In this document: positions 47,527 to 59,952 of the stretch, piece by piece
Numbering within the stretch: position 1 is the first letter of the stretch
Layout of the letters: each line of letters starts with the position of its first letter
NCBI GenBank assembly: GCA_950106755.1
Contig: OX467089.1
Location: forward strand, 23,355,345-23,419,344
Length of the DNA stretch: 64,000 bases
Direction of reading: 5' to 3'
From: Climacium dendroides
Taxonomy: Eukaryota > Streptophyta > Bryopsida > Hypnales > Climaciaceae
Position numbers and translations under genes: made by a program
The notes under the pieces: model-generated
Databases searched by the model: none
The model's input: the letters and a program-made list of their open reading frames with translations, nothing else
Told to the model about the DNA's origin: nothing

Positions 47527-49542
47527 ATGTCCGTCATCATTGTGCTCTTCATGCTCTGTTGTGCCTCATTCTTCCCTTCCGCCAACGGCAACTTCACCAT
47601 CCCCACGAGCTTAACCCCCACCGACATCAAGTGCTTAGACTCGTACCAATGTGAATTTTTCCCTGACAATCAAACGATCGCCATCATCAACATCACAGAC
47701 CCGAAGCAAGCCTCTTCAGGGGTCGTCTACTACACCACTCCTGTCCGCATGAAAGACCCCTCCACCAACACAGTCGCCTCCTTCAAAACCAGCTTCACCT
47801 TCCGAGAAGAGCCCCAGAATTACAACTCAACTTCTGGCACAGACATTTACAACTTCAAAAGAGGGGATGGCTTCACGTTCATGTTTTCAGATTCCAGCAC
47901 ATGGAGAGGGGAACCAGCAGGTCGATTCGGCATCTTCTCTCTCGTCCCTGAAAGCAACCCCCGAGTAGTAGCCATTGAGTTTGATAGCTGGAGCAGTGAA
48001 GACACGGATCCAAACCTCTTGCAAGAAGAGCATATAGGACTGGACATTCGAAGTGCGATTTCGGTCGACACTTGCTTCTCGTATGTGAAGAACAAAACAG
48101 GGATTACGTTCTGGCACAGGGATGTGTTGTATGCGTGGATTGAGTATGATGGGGCAACAAGTAATCTGCAGGTGAGGCTGGCGAACACTTCTTCAAGGCC
48201 GAGTGTGCCGCTCATCAACTGCACTTATGATTTGAGAGATGCTATGGATGAGAAGATGTGGATGGGATTCTCGGGTGCGAATGGGGATGCGTGGTCGGTG
48301 TATTATATCTATAATTGGACGTTTACGAGCTTTGGGATTGCAAGCGAATTTGCAGCAGAGTCGAAGGCAAGCGTGGGGCTCATCGCAGGGGCTGTCTCCG
48401 GTGGGATTTTGTTTGGGATTTTCGCCGTTGCTGTTGGGGTTTGTGTGTACGTAAGTCGGAAGAAGAAGCGTGCCCGTGAGGAATGCTGGGAGAATAGCGA
48501 GATGATCGAAATGGCGGGCATGCCTGAGTTTATCAGCTATAAGCACCTCAGCGTGGCCACGAAACAGTTTAGCGACCAGTCCAAACTCGGAGAAGGCGGG
48601 TTCGGGAGTGTGTACAAAGGCGTGCTACCCAAGACAGGAACTGAAGTGGCTGTAAAAAAAGTAAGCAACGACTCTCGACAAGGGGAGCGAGAGTTTCTGG
48701 CTGAGGTTAAGATCATCAGCCAGCTGCGGCACCGCAATGTTGTGAAGCTCATGGGATTCTGCAGAGAGAGAGGCAAGTTCTTGCTGGTGTACGAGCTTTT
48801 GCCGAGAGGTTCTCTGGATCAAACTTTGTTCAAACCAAAAACCAAAGATAAAGTTCTTTCGTGGAGCCAGAGGTGGAAAATTGTGTCTGGAACTGCTGCA
48901 GCTCTCCACTACCTTCATGAAGGATGGCGGCAACAAGTGATCCACCGTGACGTGAAGTCGAGTAACATCATGTTGGACGAGGAGTACAATCCAAAGCTTG
49001 GAGACTTTGGACTTGCACGTCTCGTGGACCACGAGAAGCACGCTGCAACCACAATGATGGCTGGAACGTATGGATACATCGCTCCAGAAGCTGCTGGTGG
49101 GAAATTCACGGACAAAACAGATGTGTATGCATTTGGAGGTGTGGCATTGGAACTCGCCTGTGGAAGAGAAGCTTACAACCCTACTTTAGAAAACGACGAA
49201 GACATGGTGTTGGTGGACGTGGTGTGGAGACAGTTGAAGGATGACCAGCTTCTCACTGTTGCGGATCCCTTGTTGAATGCTAATTTCGATTATGAGCAAA
49301 TGCGTGTTGTTTTGAAATTAGGGCTGCTGTGCTCGCATCCGGATCCTGCGTGCCGACCTTCGATGCGGCAGGTTGTGCAGGTGTTAGCTGGGGATGCGGA
49401 GGTGCCTGTGGTGCCGGAGTCTCGGTCTGATGCTTTAAGGCAAAACATTCCACATTTTTCGATTGATGATCTCTTGAGCTCCACATCTGGGACGCAGAAC
49501 TCTGGTGCCAACGATGTTGAATTAGCATTGCATCCCAGGTGA
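47527..49542 (+). CDS. L-type lectin receptor kinase
   Basis: Intronless, 671 residues from the ATG at 47527. This start is preferred because it opens a signal peptide (MSVIIVLFMLCCASFFPSANG). A legume-lectin ectodomain covers about 22-272, with GDGFTFMF and the metal-site region VAIEFDSW...EEHIGLDI. The usual Asn six residues after the Glu is Ser, which may weaken calcium and sugar binding. Several NxS/T sites are present. One membrane helix lies at about 283-309, followed by RKKKRARE. The kinase domain has GEGGFGSVY (356-364), VAVKK (Lys377), HRD (473-475), DFG (493-495) and GTYGYIAPE, so it is predicted active and of the RD type. A Ser/Thr-rich tail follows. It is a plasma-membrane receptor; the ligand is unknown. 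The family acts in plant defence and development. It is markedly GC-richer than the window. Confidence 0.96.
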   Translation: MSVIIVLFMLCCASFFPSANGNFTIPTSLTPTDIKCLDSYQCEFFPDNQTIAIINITDPKQASSGVVYYTTPVRMKDPSTNTVASFKTSFTFREEPQNYNSTSGTDIYNFKRGDGFTFMFSDSSTWRGEPAGRFGIFSLVPESNPRVVAIEFDSWSSEDTDPNLLQEEHIGLDIRSAISVDTCFSYVKNKTGITFWHRDVLYAWIEYDGATSNLQVRLANTSSRPSVPLINCTYDLRDAMDEKMWMGFSGANGDAWSVYYIYNWTFTSFGIASEFAAESKASVGLIAGAVSGGILFGIFAVAVGVCVYVSRKKKRAREECWENSEMIEMAGMPEFISYKHLSVATKQFSDQSKLGEGGFGSVYKGVLPKTGTEVAVKKVSNDSRQGEREFLAEVKIISQLRHRNVVKLMGFCRERGKFLLVYELLPRGSLDQTLFKPKTKDKVLSWSQRWKIVSGTAAALHYLHEGWRQQVIHRDVKSSNIMLDEEYNPKLGDFGLARLVDHEKHAATTMMAGTYGYIAPEAAGGKFTDKTDVYAFGGVALELACGREAYNPTLENDEDMVLVDVVWRQLKDDQLLTVADPLLNANFDYEQMRVVLKLGLLCSHPDPACRPSMRQVVQVLAGDAEVPVVPESRSDALRQNIPHFSIDDLLSSTSGTQNSGANDVELALHPR

Positions 49543-50329
49543 CAAATGGGCTGCCATACATTGATGCGTTGATTTTAGGGTTTAGGGTTGCAGTAGAAAT
49601 GTTGAAATCAATCAACAAATTAGTTTGGTGACCTTAGGTCGATCAATAGGTAGGATCTCTCTAGGACTGGTGATCCAGAGGTAATTTGTGGGTGTTTGCA
49701 AAGCCCTGTCTTCTTCTTTTTGGGGTTTTGATTGTTTTGGAAATAGGATTGAAAGTCTGAAAACCTGGTGCCCACTTGCTCTCCCAGTTGTACTTAACAA
49801 TGCAAAGTCTAAGAAAAAAATTGCCAAAGAAATTTTTGTTAAGTAGAATTGCAAATGAGATTGAAGGAAAAACTAAATTGTGAGTAGCTTTAAAATTGAA
49901 TTCAAATACAATGATCCTGACAATGAGATTGTTTTAACAAGTATATTTAACCTTATGGAACTTTTTTTTTCAAGATTGTAAAAATTGAGTTCAAAACAAA
50001 TTTAACCCCTAAACAATTTTGACTATGTTTTCACCAAAAATTCTCCAAAATTGCCATCTCTAGTACAAGTACCAAATTTTTGAAATTTGTTTTTTGATAC
50101 ATCTAACTGTAGGACCTTATTAATTTGGTTTGAGAATATGTAGAAAAATTTTCAGAAATTTTCTCCATGTAAATTGCAAGATATTAGCATTTGAAGTAAC
50201 AAAAATCCTTTTTTTGTCCTTATGAAAACACCATTGTTCAAGGCGTGGAAACAATGCCTTCTCCCACAGTTTGTGTAGAGGTTGTCACTATTCATAGTAC
50301 ACATTCCCTCACAGTGACCAACCTATTGT
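49543..50329. other. 3' flank of the receptor kinase and a dispersed repeat
   Basis: A TTTAGGGTTTAGGGTT telomere-like word lies at 49575-49588. The part 49860-50240 shares phrases with 58430-58700 (around CAATGAGATT and TTTAACC). No gene. Confidence 0.45.
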
Positions 50330-50333
50330 CTAA

Positions 50334-53300
50334 CCTTTAAATGCCCGAGGCACCAAATATGGTATTCGGAAAAGTTTGAGAGCGTACTGAAGGCAAACGT
50401 TTTGAGATTTAAGTTTTTTTTTTTTTTAAGAATGTACAGAATGAAGTCTACTTCAATGTCCAAATTAAACTTCTTGCATATCAAATTTCAATTTTTCATG
50501 AATGAAGTTGAATTACAATTATGTCTAGTGTACATTGAAAAGTGGCCTTTAGCTACTAAGGTTACACTGTTGCATCAATGCATTGTTAGATAAATAGGCA
50601 ACGGATTGAAATAAGGGTAGGTGATTAAATACAGGGCTCCAATCTGACAAAAGCAACACTCCTAAACATAGTTGGAGTTGGTCCAATGAGCATCTCTTCG
50701 AATATGCTTCACCTAAATATGAAGTGCAAATTGTAGGGCAATGGTTGCCCACCTGAATTCTCTTCAAGCCTTATAGATTACAAGATAAGCATTGCATTTC
50801 ATATAAAGAAAGACATGTATGAAAGTTTTTCAAAGCAAAATGTCTAGATTTGAATTTGCAAAAGTAGTGAAAAGATGGGTTAGATTGGAGCAAGGAGCTA
50901 GTGAGGATCAGATTACAACAATTTTAAGTTGTTTGTGTAGCAAGCATTTGAAAGAGCTTCCATCACCACGAAATTGCCGTCCATTATTTGAGCAACCTAC
51001 TCCCTCTACATACCACTACTTCTTCTATCATCAAGTGGCAGCCATTCTTGATTGGAGTGGCAGATGTGCAGAAGGCGACATTGTAAGGTTTGGTGTTGTG
51101 GTTAACAAGGAGCTGCAATAGGTTCTGTAGCCTGATCAAAATGGCAGAGATGGACTACATTGCAACAAAGAAATAGAAGGAGAACATTCCAAGTCATAGA
51201 AAGAAGACAAAATTCAAGCCTTATAATGAGGACCATGAGGGGAAGTGCTTTAGGTTGCTTAGCACTTCCCCTAATGCACGAAATTGGAGGTATGACATTA
51301 CAGAAGAGACAACAACTTGTAGTAAGGAAGGAAATTTCAAAGAAGGGTACTGTGGACTACACCAATCAAATTCTAACCAAGTACAACATGAACTTCACAA
51401 TATCGATAACAACATCAAAAGATACGAGGTTTCTTTCTCTAAGCCAAATGAAGGACAGACTCAAACAAGGCCAAGTATGGAAGCACTCATAGCCATTGAC
51501 AACATCTTCTACAGAAGAAATGATGAGCAATGGAGGAAGAAGACAACATCAACAAATGCATTAGCTTCTAATTTTGACAAAGACATTAGCATATACACAT
51601 CAGCCCTACAACAAGGTTCTACACCCAATGCATTACCTCCATTCACTCCAAAGAAGCTCATCGAAGGAAGGAGGAAGGAAACGTCGTTGCTATTGCCGCC
51701 ATCAACTTTAGCAGTGAACGACAATCCAGGAGTGACTGCAATATCAACAAAAAGAAAAGTTGGCGTCAAGAAGAAACAAAAGACGACCACCTCTATAGTT
51801 GCATCTACACATCAACATGCAAAGAAGGGACCAGTAGTGGAGATAGAACTGCACCAGGGGAAATTAAACCTAGGAGTGGGAGCAACAACAAAGTCTGCAA
51901 TAGAAATTGGAGCGGGAGCAGAGGTGCAAAAATTTGACGAAGCAAAGGCGACTACAATATTATTTGGACAAGGGTTGCAAATAGAGATGAAGGCAACAAC
52001 AGTGATACAATTGACAGGAGTGGGAGCGGGAGTACATGCAACATTGACAGCAAACTTCAATGGATCAAGAGCGAAGGCACAAATGAAGCATGAGGCAATG
52101 GAGCAAGCCTCGCAGTAGGCAGCACAAGAGGATCAGAAGGCGGCAACTGCACAACGAAGGAGAAGCTGCACATCCTCCCTACCTAGGCGTCCAAAAAACC
52201 TTAGAATGAGGCATGTTGTCTCTGCCAACGGAAATCCCATCCTAGTACGGGTAAGCCTTCCTTGGCTGAATCAGAGAATTGGGAGGACAGATTTGAAATT
52301 CACTGGGACTTTGGGGGTATGCATGTCCTCACATGTAGACGCTAGTATTCAAAGTATCTAGTACACTATCAAATTGGGTGAAAAAATCATAAAGAAAGTC
52401 CCATTGGATTCTTTAGAATTCATCTTAAGAAATGAAGATGGTCTAGGTCATCATACTATGGGCAATGCACATGGTGGGAATGTTGACTACTTACAGGAGG
52501 GTGATGTTGAGTATGGAGGCAACTCTAGTGAGGAATTGAGCAGTAGTGAGGACGAGTTGTTCCCTATGACCATTGCAAAGAAAGAAAAAAATCTAAAGGA
52601 ACTTGGAATTCTAGAATTATTTCAAAATGACACATGGACAACAAAATAGAACATTTATGATCCACTTCCTAAAAGTTTTTGTGGTCCTTCCCCTAGTCTT
52701 ATCCAGCTCTCCAATCATTCCCTTTCTCTTGAGTAGTTGTGATCACAATTTTGGCATGATCGAACTTTAGAAAGAATAGCTAGAGAAACTAATTGTTATG
52801 CTAAAACTAAATGGGATAAAGATACTAAAAGGAAAACATCATTAGAAAGGATGAGAGGGGGAAAAGAGTGGTATGATGTCACTACATCAGAGTTAAAAGC
52901 ATACATGGCAATTAATCTATACATGGGCATTAAATTCTTACTAAATGTGAGAGTATATTAGCAAACATCCTCCCCATTTTTCTGGTATCCTACCATCTCT
53001 TCTATTATGAGTAGAAATCAATATGAAAGCATTACCCGATGTTTGTACATCACTTCCCCAAGAAAATAGTGAGTACACCTAATACTCTAGGATACGATAA
53101 ATTGTGGAAAATTCGGTGGTTGTTGGATGACCTAAAGAATAGGTTTAGATCTTATTGGAATTGTGGAAAATACATAACAATTGATGAAATGATGATTATT
53201 TATAAGGGAAAATATTGTGCTATTTGTCAGTACTTGCCTTCTAAACCTGTAAAGTGGGGAATTAAAATTTGGTGCTTAATAGATTTAGTGATAAAATATG

Positions 53301-55247
53301 TTTCCAACTTTAATGTTTATTGTAGGGGAGGAACAATTATGAAAAATTGAAGGGTTCCAAGAAAGGTGATCCAAAGCAAGGCAAACTTATTGTCTTGAAT
53401 TTGGTTAGGGGTCTAAAAAAGAGAGGGCATATGATCCTCATGGACAATTTCTTTTCATCAATGGAATTGTTTATAGAATTGAGGATTTTAGAGTTGAATG
53501 CAACTGGAACAGTGAGGTCCAATAAAATTGGACTACCATCCTCCCACATTGACAAGAAGACCTTGGAGAAGAGTTCACAAGGTACTATATTTTGGAAAAT
53601 GCATTTCTCAAGAAAGATTTCATTTGTGGTTTGGATTGATAAAAAAACTGGTAGTGTTATTATCAACACATATCCTTCCTTTGCCCGCCACTGGAACAAA
53701 ATTGACCATTCCTCGTCGACAAGGCTCAGAGAGAGTTGATGTTTGCACATCACTAGTGCATTTGAAGTACACAACCTATATACAAGGAGTGGACGTGGCG
53801 GATCAGCTTCAAGGTACTTATACATGCCAGGTTTGTACACATAAATGGTGGCACCACCTTTTCTTTTTCTTGTTGGATACCACTTGTGTGAACATGTGGA
53901 TATTGCATAAACAAAAATGTAGTTGGAGGGGTGTAGTTTGGATTATACATCTTGATTATCAGATGGCAATAGCATCTATGTTGCAATCACGGTATTTGCG
54001 CATTAAAGGATCTTCATCATGTAGGGTCCCTTCAACTTTTATATTTCATGGATTAGTGAAGAGCAAGAAAAGGAGGAATTGTCAACATTGTAGTAAAAGA
54101 TGCACAACGATGTGTCGTATGTGTGGAGAGTTTTACCTTTACCTTGGTGATTGCTATTTTTTATTCCACAAGGTTCTTTACAAGTGATAGCGTGCATGTG
54201 AGGTAGGACATATTGTACCTCATTGAGTTTGCAAATAGAAAAATGTATTGTTCAGTGCAGAAGTATGTGCTTCACTTTTATAATTCCATGGTTGATATTT
54301 ATGTCACTTACTTTGTTTTCTATGACAGTCACATATCTCTTTAGGCAGAGATAGACATAAGGTCATTTAGATGGTAGGTAAGATGTCATGAACATGAAGA
54401 TGGAATTTGGTAAATACAGAATGTATTTGTAATTTGGTTTCCAATATGTACTTGTAAATTTGTCATGACTTTCATGAAGTTTCTCATTTTTTAGCCATTT
54501 AGTTCGCAACCCAACTTGTGCCAACAATCTTCTTAGTATGGTGTCCAACAATTGGATTGCACTGTTGCGAGGGATGTTCCTAAGGATGTGGGATTATTGA
54601 AAACAATATGGGAACGTTGGGTTGGATCATGAGTCTAGTGCTCCCCATTTTCAAAGTTGGGCAAGTGCTCCTTTGGACAAATATGCCCTTGATATATGAA
54701 AAAACAAAATCAAAGAACATCTTGATGTTTTTGTCTTATGATTTCAATTACAATGGCATTGTTATGGCATTTGCTATGCATCCACTATTTGTTTTTTGTT
54801 TTTTTGAATTATTTTGTGTCAAAACATTGAGTTAAAATTTTAGGTAGTAAGTCTTGTAATGTTGCATTGCAGGCAAGTTTGTGATGTTGTTATCATTCAT
54901 TTGGGAGAGGGATTAGTGGTTTTCAATCCTAAACAATGAATACTAAATCATCATAGTTTGTTTTTCTCCAATTTTCAACCTAAAGCTTGCCATTTGGGCA
55001 TTAGAAGTTTCAGGTAGCTAAAAAAAGTAAAAAAATCTATACTCATGCACATTCTATTAAAAATATCTCAACATCCATATGGCTATTTCTTAAAAAAAAT
55101 TGGTGTAGCACCATCCCTAGGCCTTGAACTTCAAGATCCTACATTTACAATTTACTTGAAGCTTTTTTGATCACTTGTACAACTCGCAATCTAAAAGTTC
55201 AAAAATGCCTTCTAGAAACAAGAAAAGTAGGCTTGGGCATTTAGGGG
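50334..55247 (+). mobile_element. piggyBac element, degenerate, with candidate ends
   Basis: Left end CCTTTAAATGCCCGAGGC follows CTAA (a one-base variant of TTAA). Right end (complement) CCCCTAAATGCCCAAGCC is followed by TTAA at 55248-55251. The ends match at 13-14 of 18 positions and enclose the transposase pseudogene, giving 4.9 kb. TTAA specificity and CCC-type ends are piggyBac hallmarks. The end assignment is less certain than the transposase itself. Confidence 0.6.
51255..54187 (+). pseudogene. piggyBac transposase relic
   Basis: One frame runs from about 51255 through stops at 52116, 52359, 52647, 52734, 52740 and 52959. It includes a basic N-terminal region, an acidic stretch (SSEELSSSEDELFP) and the piggyBac N-domain pattern (TLERIARETNCYAKTKW, ELKAYMAINLYMGIK, SIMSRNQYESITRCLY). 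Frameshifts near 53030, 53345 and 53700 lead to the catalytic core. The three Asp residues are present: TIDEMM (53183-53185), MDNFFSSMELF (53443-53445) and GVDVADQLQGTY (53792-53794). The C-terminus keeps a Cys/His zinc region (CQHCSKRC...CRMC...FH). It would excise and insert at TTAA; now dead. piggyBac is common in animals and rarely noted in land plants. Confidence 0.88.
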
Positions 55248-55251
55248 TTAA

Positions 55252-56739
55252 GGGTTAACCTATAAATGACGCGGACGTTTTCTAATTGGTGAATGACAAT
55301 GAATCTCTTCTTGTAAGACAGAAGTGCAACTATTCATCCTTCAAATTTTGTGTGGAAAGGGAAGGTCTCTTGTCTTCCGACGAATTCTTTTTCATTTTTT
55401 TAAGCCAACAATTGACATAGTACCCAAACAAATGATTTTTATGGTGAGCCGCTTGTCCTTTAAGGGTTAAGTTGTTCACAAGTGAAAGTGAATGTGATTG
55501 GTTTGAGAATTTTCAATTATCAAGTGAACAAGGTTCATGGTCGTGGGCCACAAATTAAAGGAATTGTCATCTAGGAAGGTATGATAAACAATTCCATTTG
55601 GTGGCATGCATTTTTGCGTATCAATAGCAAGATGGATGTAGGATTTAGAGTTTAGGTACATGTATAACACTGTTTACCAATGAAATAGGGGGCTTTCTTG
55701 CATCTTTGAAGAAGAACCCCCTCAGGTGAACAAAATTGCCTTATTGATGGCTCCTTAGCCAACCTCAATTCTTATATTAACTAATAATTCCAATCTAGGT
55801 ATTTAGGGAAGAGTAATACCTTCCTAGTATGAGGAGGATCATTGCTTGGTTATACAATGTTATTTGTGATCTCATGTTTGCAAGATAAAGTGGCTTGTCC
55901 TATATTTCCACTATAATATTACCTTGAATACCACTAAGAATTACAAGGATAGGTAGGTCTGGTGTCATATCTTACACTTACATTGATATTAGAAGGATTG
56001 AGGGCAACATTCAAGATATTTTTGAGTTTTACTATCTATTTTTCCTAAATTTCCACATTTAACTATTTTTTCAAGTACAAAGTCTAGTTTTTCCCTACTT
56101 ATTCTTCCAAATTTTATAGATTTTTTCTGATGTTTTCAAATTGCAACCATGTTTTTTTCCCAATTCTACCAACTAATGATGAACTAACCAATGGTTTTCT
56201 CCAAACATTGACTAGTGTTTCTCACCACTAGAATGCCTAATGTAGCACCACCTAAAGATGATGTTTTTTCTAGTTCCACTTCTTCAAAGCTTAAGTGACC
56301 AAAAAATTAGATGTTTGAGGTTATTAGTGAATTCAAGAGAAATGCAAACCAAATGATTGTATAATTTTTTGACTCTTAATCCCCTGAAGCACCAAATTTT
56401 GGTGCTGACAATACTTTGAAGTTAAATTGACCTTATAAATTTATTATTTTTAATAGTTTATATTTTTGAAAAATTCTTTATGACGTCAAATTTTATCATC
56501 AAAAATCCAATTTTTAAAATGAATGATCATGATTTTTCTATTGAAGATTTTGTGCAAGGGTGTCCCATTGTAAATCTTGATTTTCCAATGTTGAGGTCTC
56601 TTGGAAATGAGCCTCAAATACACTAGATCTTAGAGAAAAAATCACATTAAAAATTTGTTTAAAAAAAATTGTAGGGTAGATTTTGGTGAAGCAATTGTAC
56701 CTTCATGGTCAAATAGCAAAATCTAATTATAATAACAAA
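55252..56739. other. AT-rich stretch with possible piggyBac-type termini
   Basis: A terminus-like CCTTTAAGGGTTAA occurs near 55456-55470, and TTAATCCCCTGAAGCACC near 56376. No complete element or gene could be defined. Confidence 0.35.
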
Positions 56740-58430
56740 ATATCTATTTTTCAAAATTTGGACATTATCATCCCAACTTTTGAAACCTTTTTGAAGAAAT
56801 TCTAAAACTTTTGGGAGATGCTTATTGAAGGAAAATAGATATTACACAAATGTCTCTTATGTATCACCTCAATCAAATTTAAAAAATTCATCACCAATGG
56901 TTTCAATCAATTGTCATGTAAAAATATGAGTTTTAAAATGAAGTAATTCTCCAAAAATGGAATTTTATTTTTTTAATCCAAATTTGGTATACTTGATCGG
57001 AATTGTATAAGAATTGAATGTTGATTATGCAAGACAAAAAATGTCAATCACATTACATATTATCCAAAAATCTTTTGAATGGCAAAATAGGGTGGACAAT
57101 TGAGAGTTGTCAAGTATTATAAAATTATAAAATAAATTTCCAAAAGCCTTCACAACAATGGTGCAATTTTAGAAGGATAGAGTCTAATAGGCTCAAACTT
57201 GTTAGAGTTGGCAAAATTTTGCCAAAAAAAATCTATTGCATACAGGCTATTGAAGGATATGTTTGGAAGGGTCTATAATTTTTTGTGACCTTTAGTAGTA
57301 CCAAGACATACATTCAAATTGTTATCAGGTTATTACCAATGCCAAAAATTATGATCATTGTTGTATTTAGTAGAAGAATATTCTTATGCAACTATGTAAT
57401 TAATTTGTTTCTTTTAAAGCATTATGAAAAGATGATAAAATGTTAATAAAAATGCTTTCTACATACTCATATGTTGATGCAAAGTGTGGCAAGAAATTTG
57501 AACCTTAAGGTTGGAACCTTACCTTGCACTATTGTGCCCAAATGAAAAAGATTGAAATTTATTTTGTAAAAAATTTAAAAAATAGTTTTAAATTAAAAAT
57601 TTAGCTACAATATTCCAAATTACAAAATTATAGCTATAAAATTATGTGGTACTCCCTCTATTTCAAAATGATCTTTTGGTTCCCCTTCATTTTTGTCCCA
57701 AAATGATCTTTCTAGTTGCATGTTGTGATGTAGGAAAAAGAGGGTTAGCAGTAGTTATAAAAGTGATTGCAATAGGGATGAATGAAGTGAGTAGAGATTC
57801 AAGCCAAAGCAAAGATTCAAGTCAAGAAGATCACTTTGGAATAGAGGAAGTACAGTTTGTTGGATCTAGAGTTTAGATGGAAAAATAGAATACTTTGCAT
57901 TAAGGGAGGGTATTTACAATTAGTTCAGGGATTTTTTACATTTATTAGCAATGACTTTGGTGTGTATATTGTTTTTCATTTTTCATCATGTTTTTTTTAT
58001 AGAATTAAGATTATTTTCATTGATTCCTAAAGTTCTAAAGACTTTTTATCATAAAAAAACACTCAAAACTATCATTTCTATTGTAAAGAGCAAAAAAGGT
58101 TTTTAATTGTTTTTTTCCCATATTTGACCATACAAGATCTTGCATTAGACTATTAATAAGATGTGTGGAAGAATTTTAGAAACTTTGACTATGTAGATTG
58201 CAAGATATTTGCATTCAAATGAAAAAAACAAATTTCTGGGCATGTTACTTGACTAGATTTTTTGGCATTGAATTTTTTAAATTAAATTTTTTGAGCTACT
58301 AATTTTGAATTTTTAAATTTTCATATAAAAAAATTGACTTGAGACTTGGGGAAAAAAATTCAAGAAAAACACACACTTGATTTTCATTCTTAAAACATTG
58401 ATAAGTAGAAGTAGATACAAAATTGAATGA
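56740..58430. repeat. Dispersed repeat, block order A-B
   Basis: Block A (56740-57090) then block B (57130-58400), the reverse of their order at 40381-42020. Shared phrases include AAGCCTTCACAACA, GTTTGGAAGGGT, TTGCAAGATATT and ACACTTGATTTTCATTCTTA. No gene. Confidence 0.7.
57652..57850. mobile_element. Stowaway-like MITE, copy 2
   Basis: Ends CTCCCTCTATTTCAAAATGA and (complement) CTTCCTCTATTCCAAAGTGA, flanked by TA on both sides. It sits at the same place in block B as the copy at 40886. Confidence 0.75.
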
Positions 58431-59363
58431 AATTCTAAATTGTTAGAAGCTCTAAGGTGGAATTGAAACACAATAATTCCAACAATGAGATTACTTTAGC
58501 GAGTAAACTTAACCCTTTTAGATTTTTTTTAATTGTGAAAATCATTCAAAAATAAATTACATAAATTATTTTTTCAAGAAGATACTTAGATTGCCTAAAA
58601 ATCAAGATTATCCATAACTTTTTCATCACTAGTCCAAGTAGAATGAATCAAAGCTTCACATGTAGTCAAAAATATAATCTTTGAAAAAAATTAAAAATTA
58701 AAAAAATTTAATTTTTTGTGATTTTTTAGTGCTACCCCATGAACCATTATTTGGACTTAGGGTGGCATAATTTTGCTCTTGGGTACCAATTGAAAAGAAA
58801 GTAATATTCCTGTAAAGCTAATGTAGTTTCATATCTTTCAAAAAAAATTCAAAAATCACGTCAAAAATTGAAGTCACACACTCATACAAGCCTATCTAAA
58901 ATCCTTGGAGTCTCATGAGGGAACTTTAGAACTTTGGAAATCAACCCCCTTTGATCCGTAAGGCCTTTTGGGGTTTAATAACATCATTGCTTTTGAAGTA
59001 TTATAGATCTAAATGTCACTAAGGTATAGAAGTTTCAACTATTCAACCTTGTAGTGTATGTATTCTGGGTGGTTACAAGAAAGATTGACTAGCTTTTGTA
59101 GTGTTTTCCATGGTACATATTTTTTTCTTTCAAGAATATTGTATAATTAAAAAAACAATTTTAAGAAAATGTGAAAAATATTTTTAATGTATGCACCTTT
59201 AAGAAGAAGGTAACCTAAGAAGGAAAAGCACAGAAAAAATCTGTAAGTAGGAGAACTAGAAAAGTCTCACAAACTAGCAAAATCTCAAAGAAAATAGATA
59301 CTTTCACATTTTGATCTGTAAAAAATAGTAAATTTTTTAAAATAAAAAATATTGGAAATTTGG
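58431..59363. other. AT-rich stretch, nothing recognised
   Basis: The first 270 bp resemble 49860-50240. No gene. Confidence 0.4.
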
Positions 59364-59371
59364 TAAAACTT

Positions 59372-59944
59372 CACGGGGAGGACACTCTCTACGTTTTAGC
59401 AACCCACGTGCGGCGAAAAAAGTAATACATGTAATACATCTTAAAATTTAATTTAAAAAAAATTATGGATAGATTTTACTACTTTAAAAGTTTAAGTTTT
59501 GAATTATTGGTATTTTTTATGCTAATAGTAATTACTTATAAATTTTTTAAGAAAAAAGATACACCATAAAGCTGAAAATAACTTTCACACCTCTATATTA
59601 TATAAGAAAAAAAATTTGAAAAATGAAAAAGAAATTCTATAGAATAGCTTTCGATTGAAAGTTTATTTGGGTTGAATATTTATGCAATAGTCATCTTCAT
59701 GTGAGCTCTATAAATATTTTAGTTGGAGAACATGCCATTTTAGTTCATTTTTCAACCCTTTCTAGACAATATATTTTATGTTATTTGGAATTGAAATTTT
59801 TATCAATAGAAACCTTTAGTCATTGTTAAACAAAGCTCAAAATTTTAGGATGAAATTATAGATTATTCAAAAGTAAATAGGGGGTCAAAAAATCACTCCT
59901 TCACACGTGGGTACCTCAAATGTAGTGAGAGTGTCCTCCCCGTG
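59372..59944. mobile_element. hAT-like non-autonomous element (573 bp)
   Basis: The ends are inverted repeats beginning CACGGGGAGGACACTCTC and reaching CCCACGTG about 40 bp in. Flanks TAAAACTT (59364-59371) and TAAAGCTT (59945-59952) form an 8-bp target duplication with one mismatch, the size used by hAT elements. No coding capacity. Confidence 0.75.
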
Positions 59945-59952
59945 TAAAGCTT

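Noticed and set aside
50819..51121. 100-codon ORF at the left of the piggyBac element
   Set aside because: Different frame from the transposase relic and no recognisable motif; could be part of the decayed element, but not supported.
52258..52360. Treating the piggyBac N-terminal open frame as a separate host gene
   Set aside because: It continues in the same frame into the piggyBac N-domain and lies between the candidate ends.
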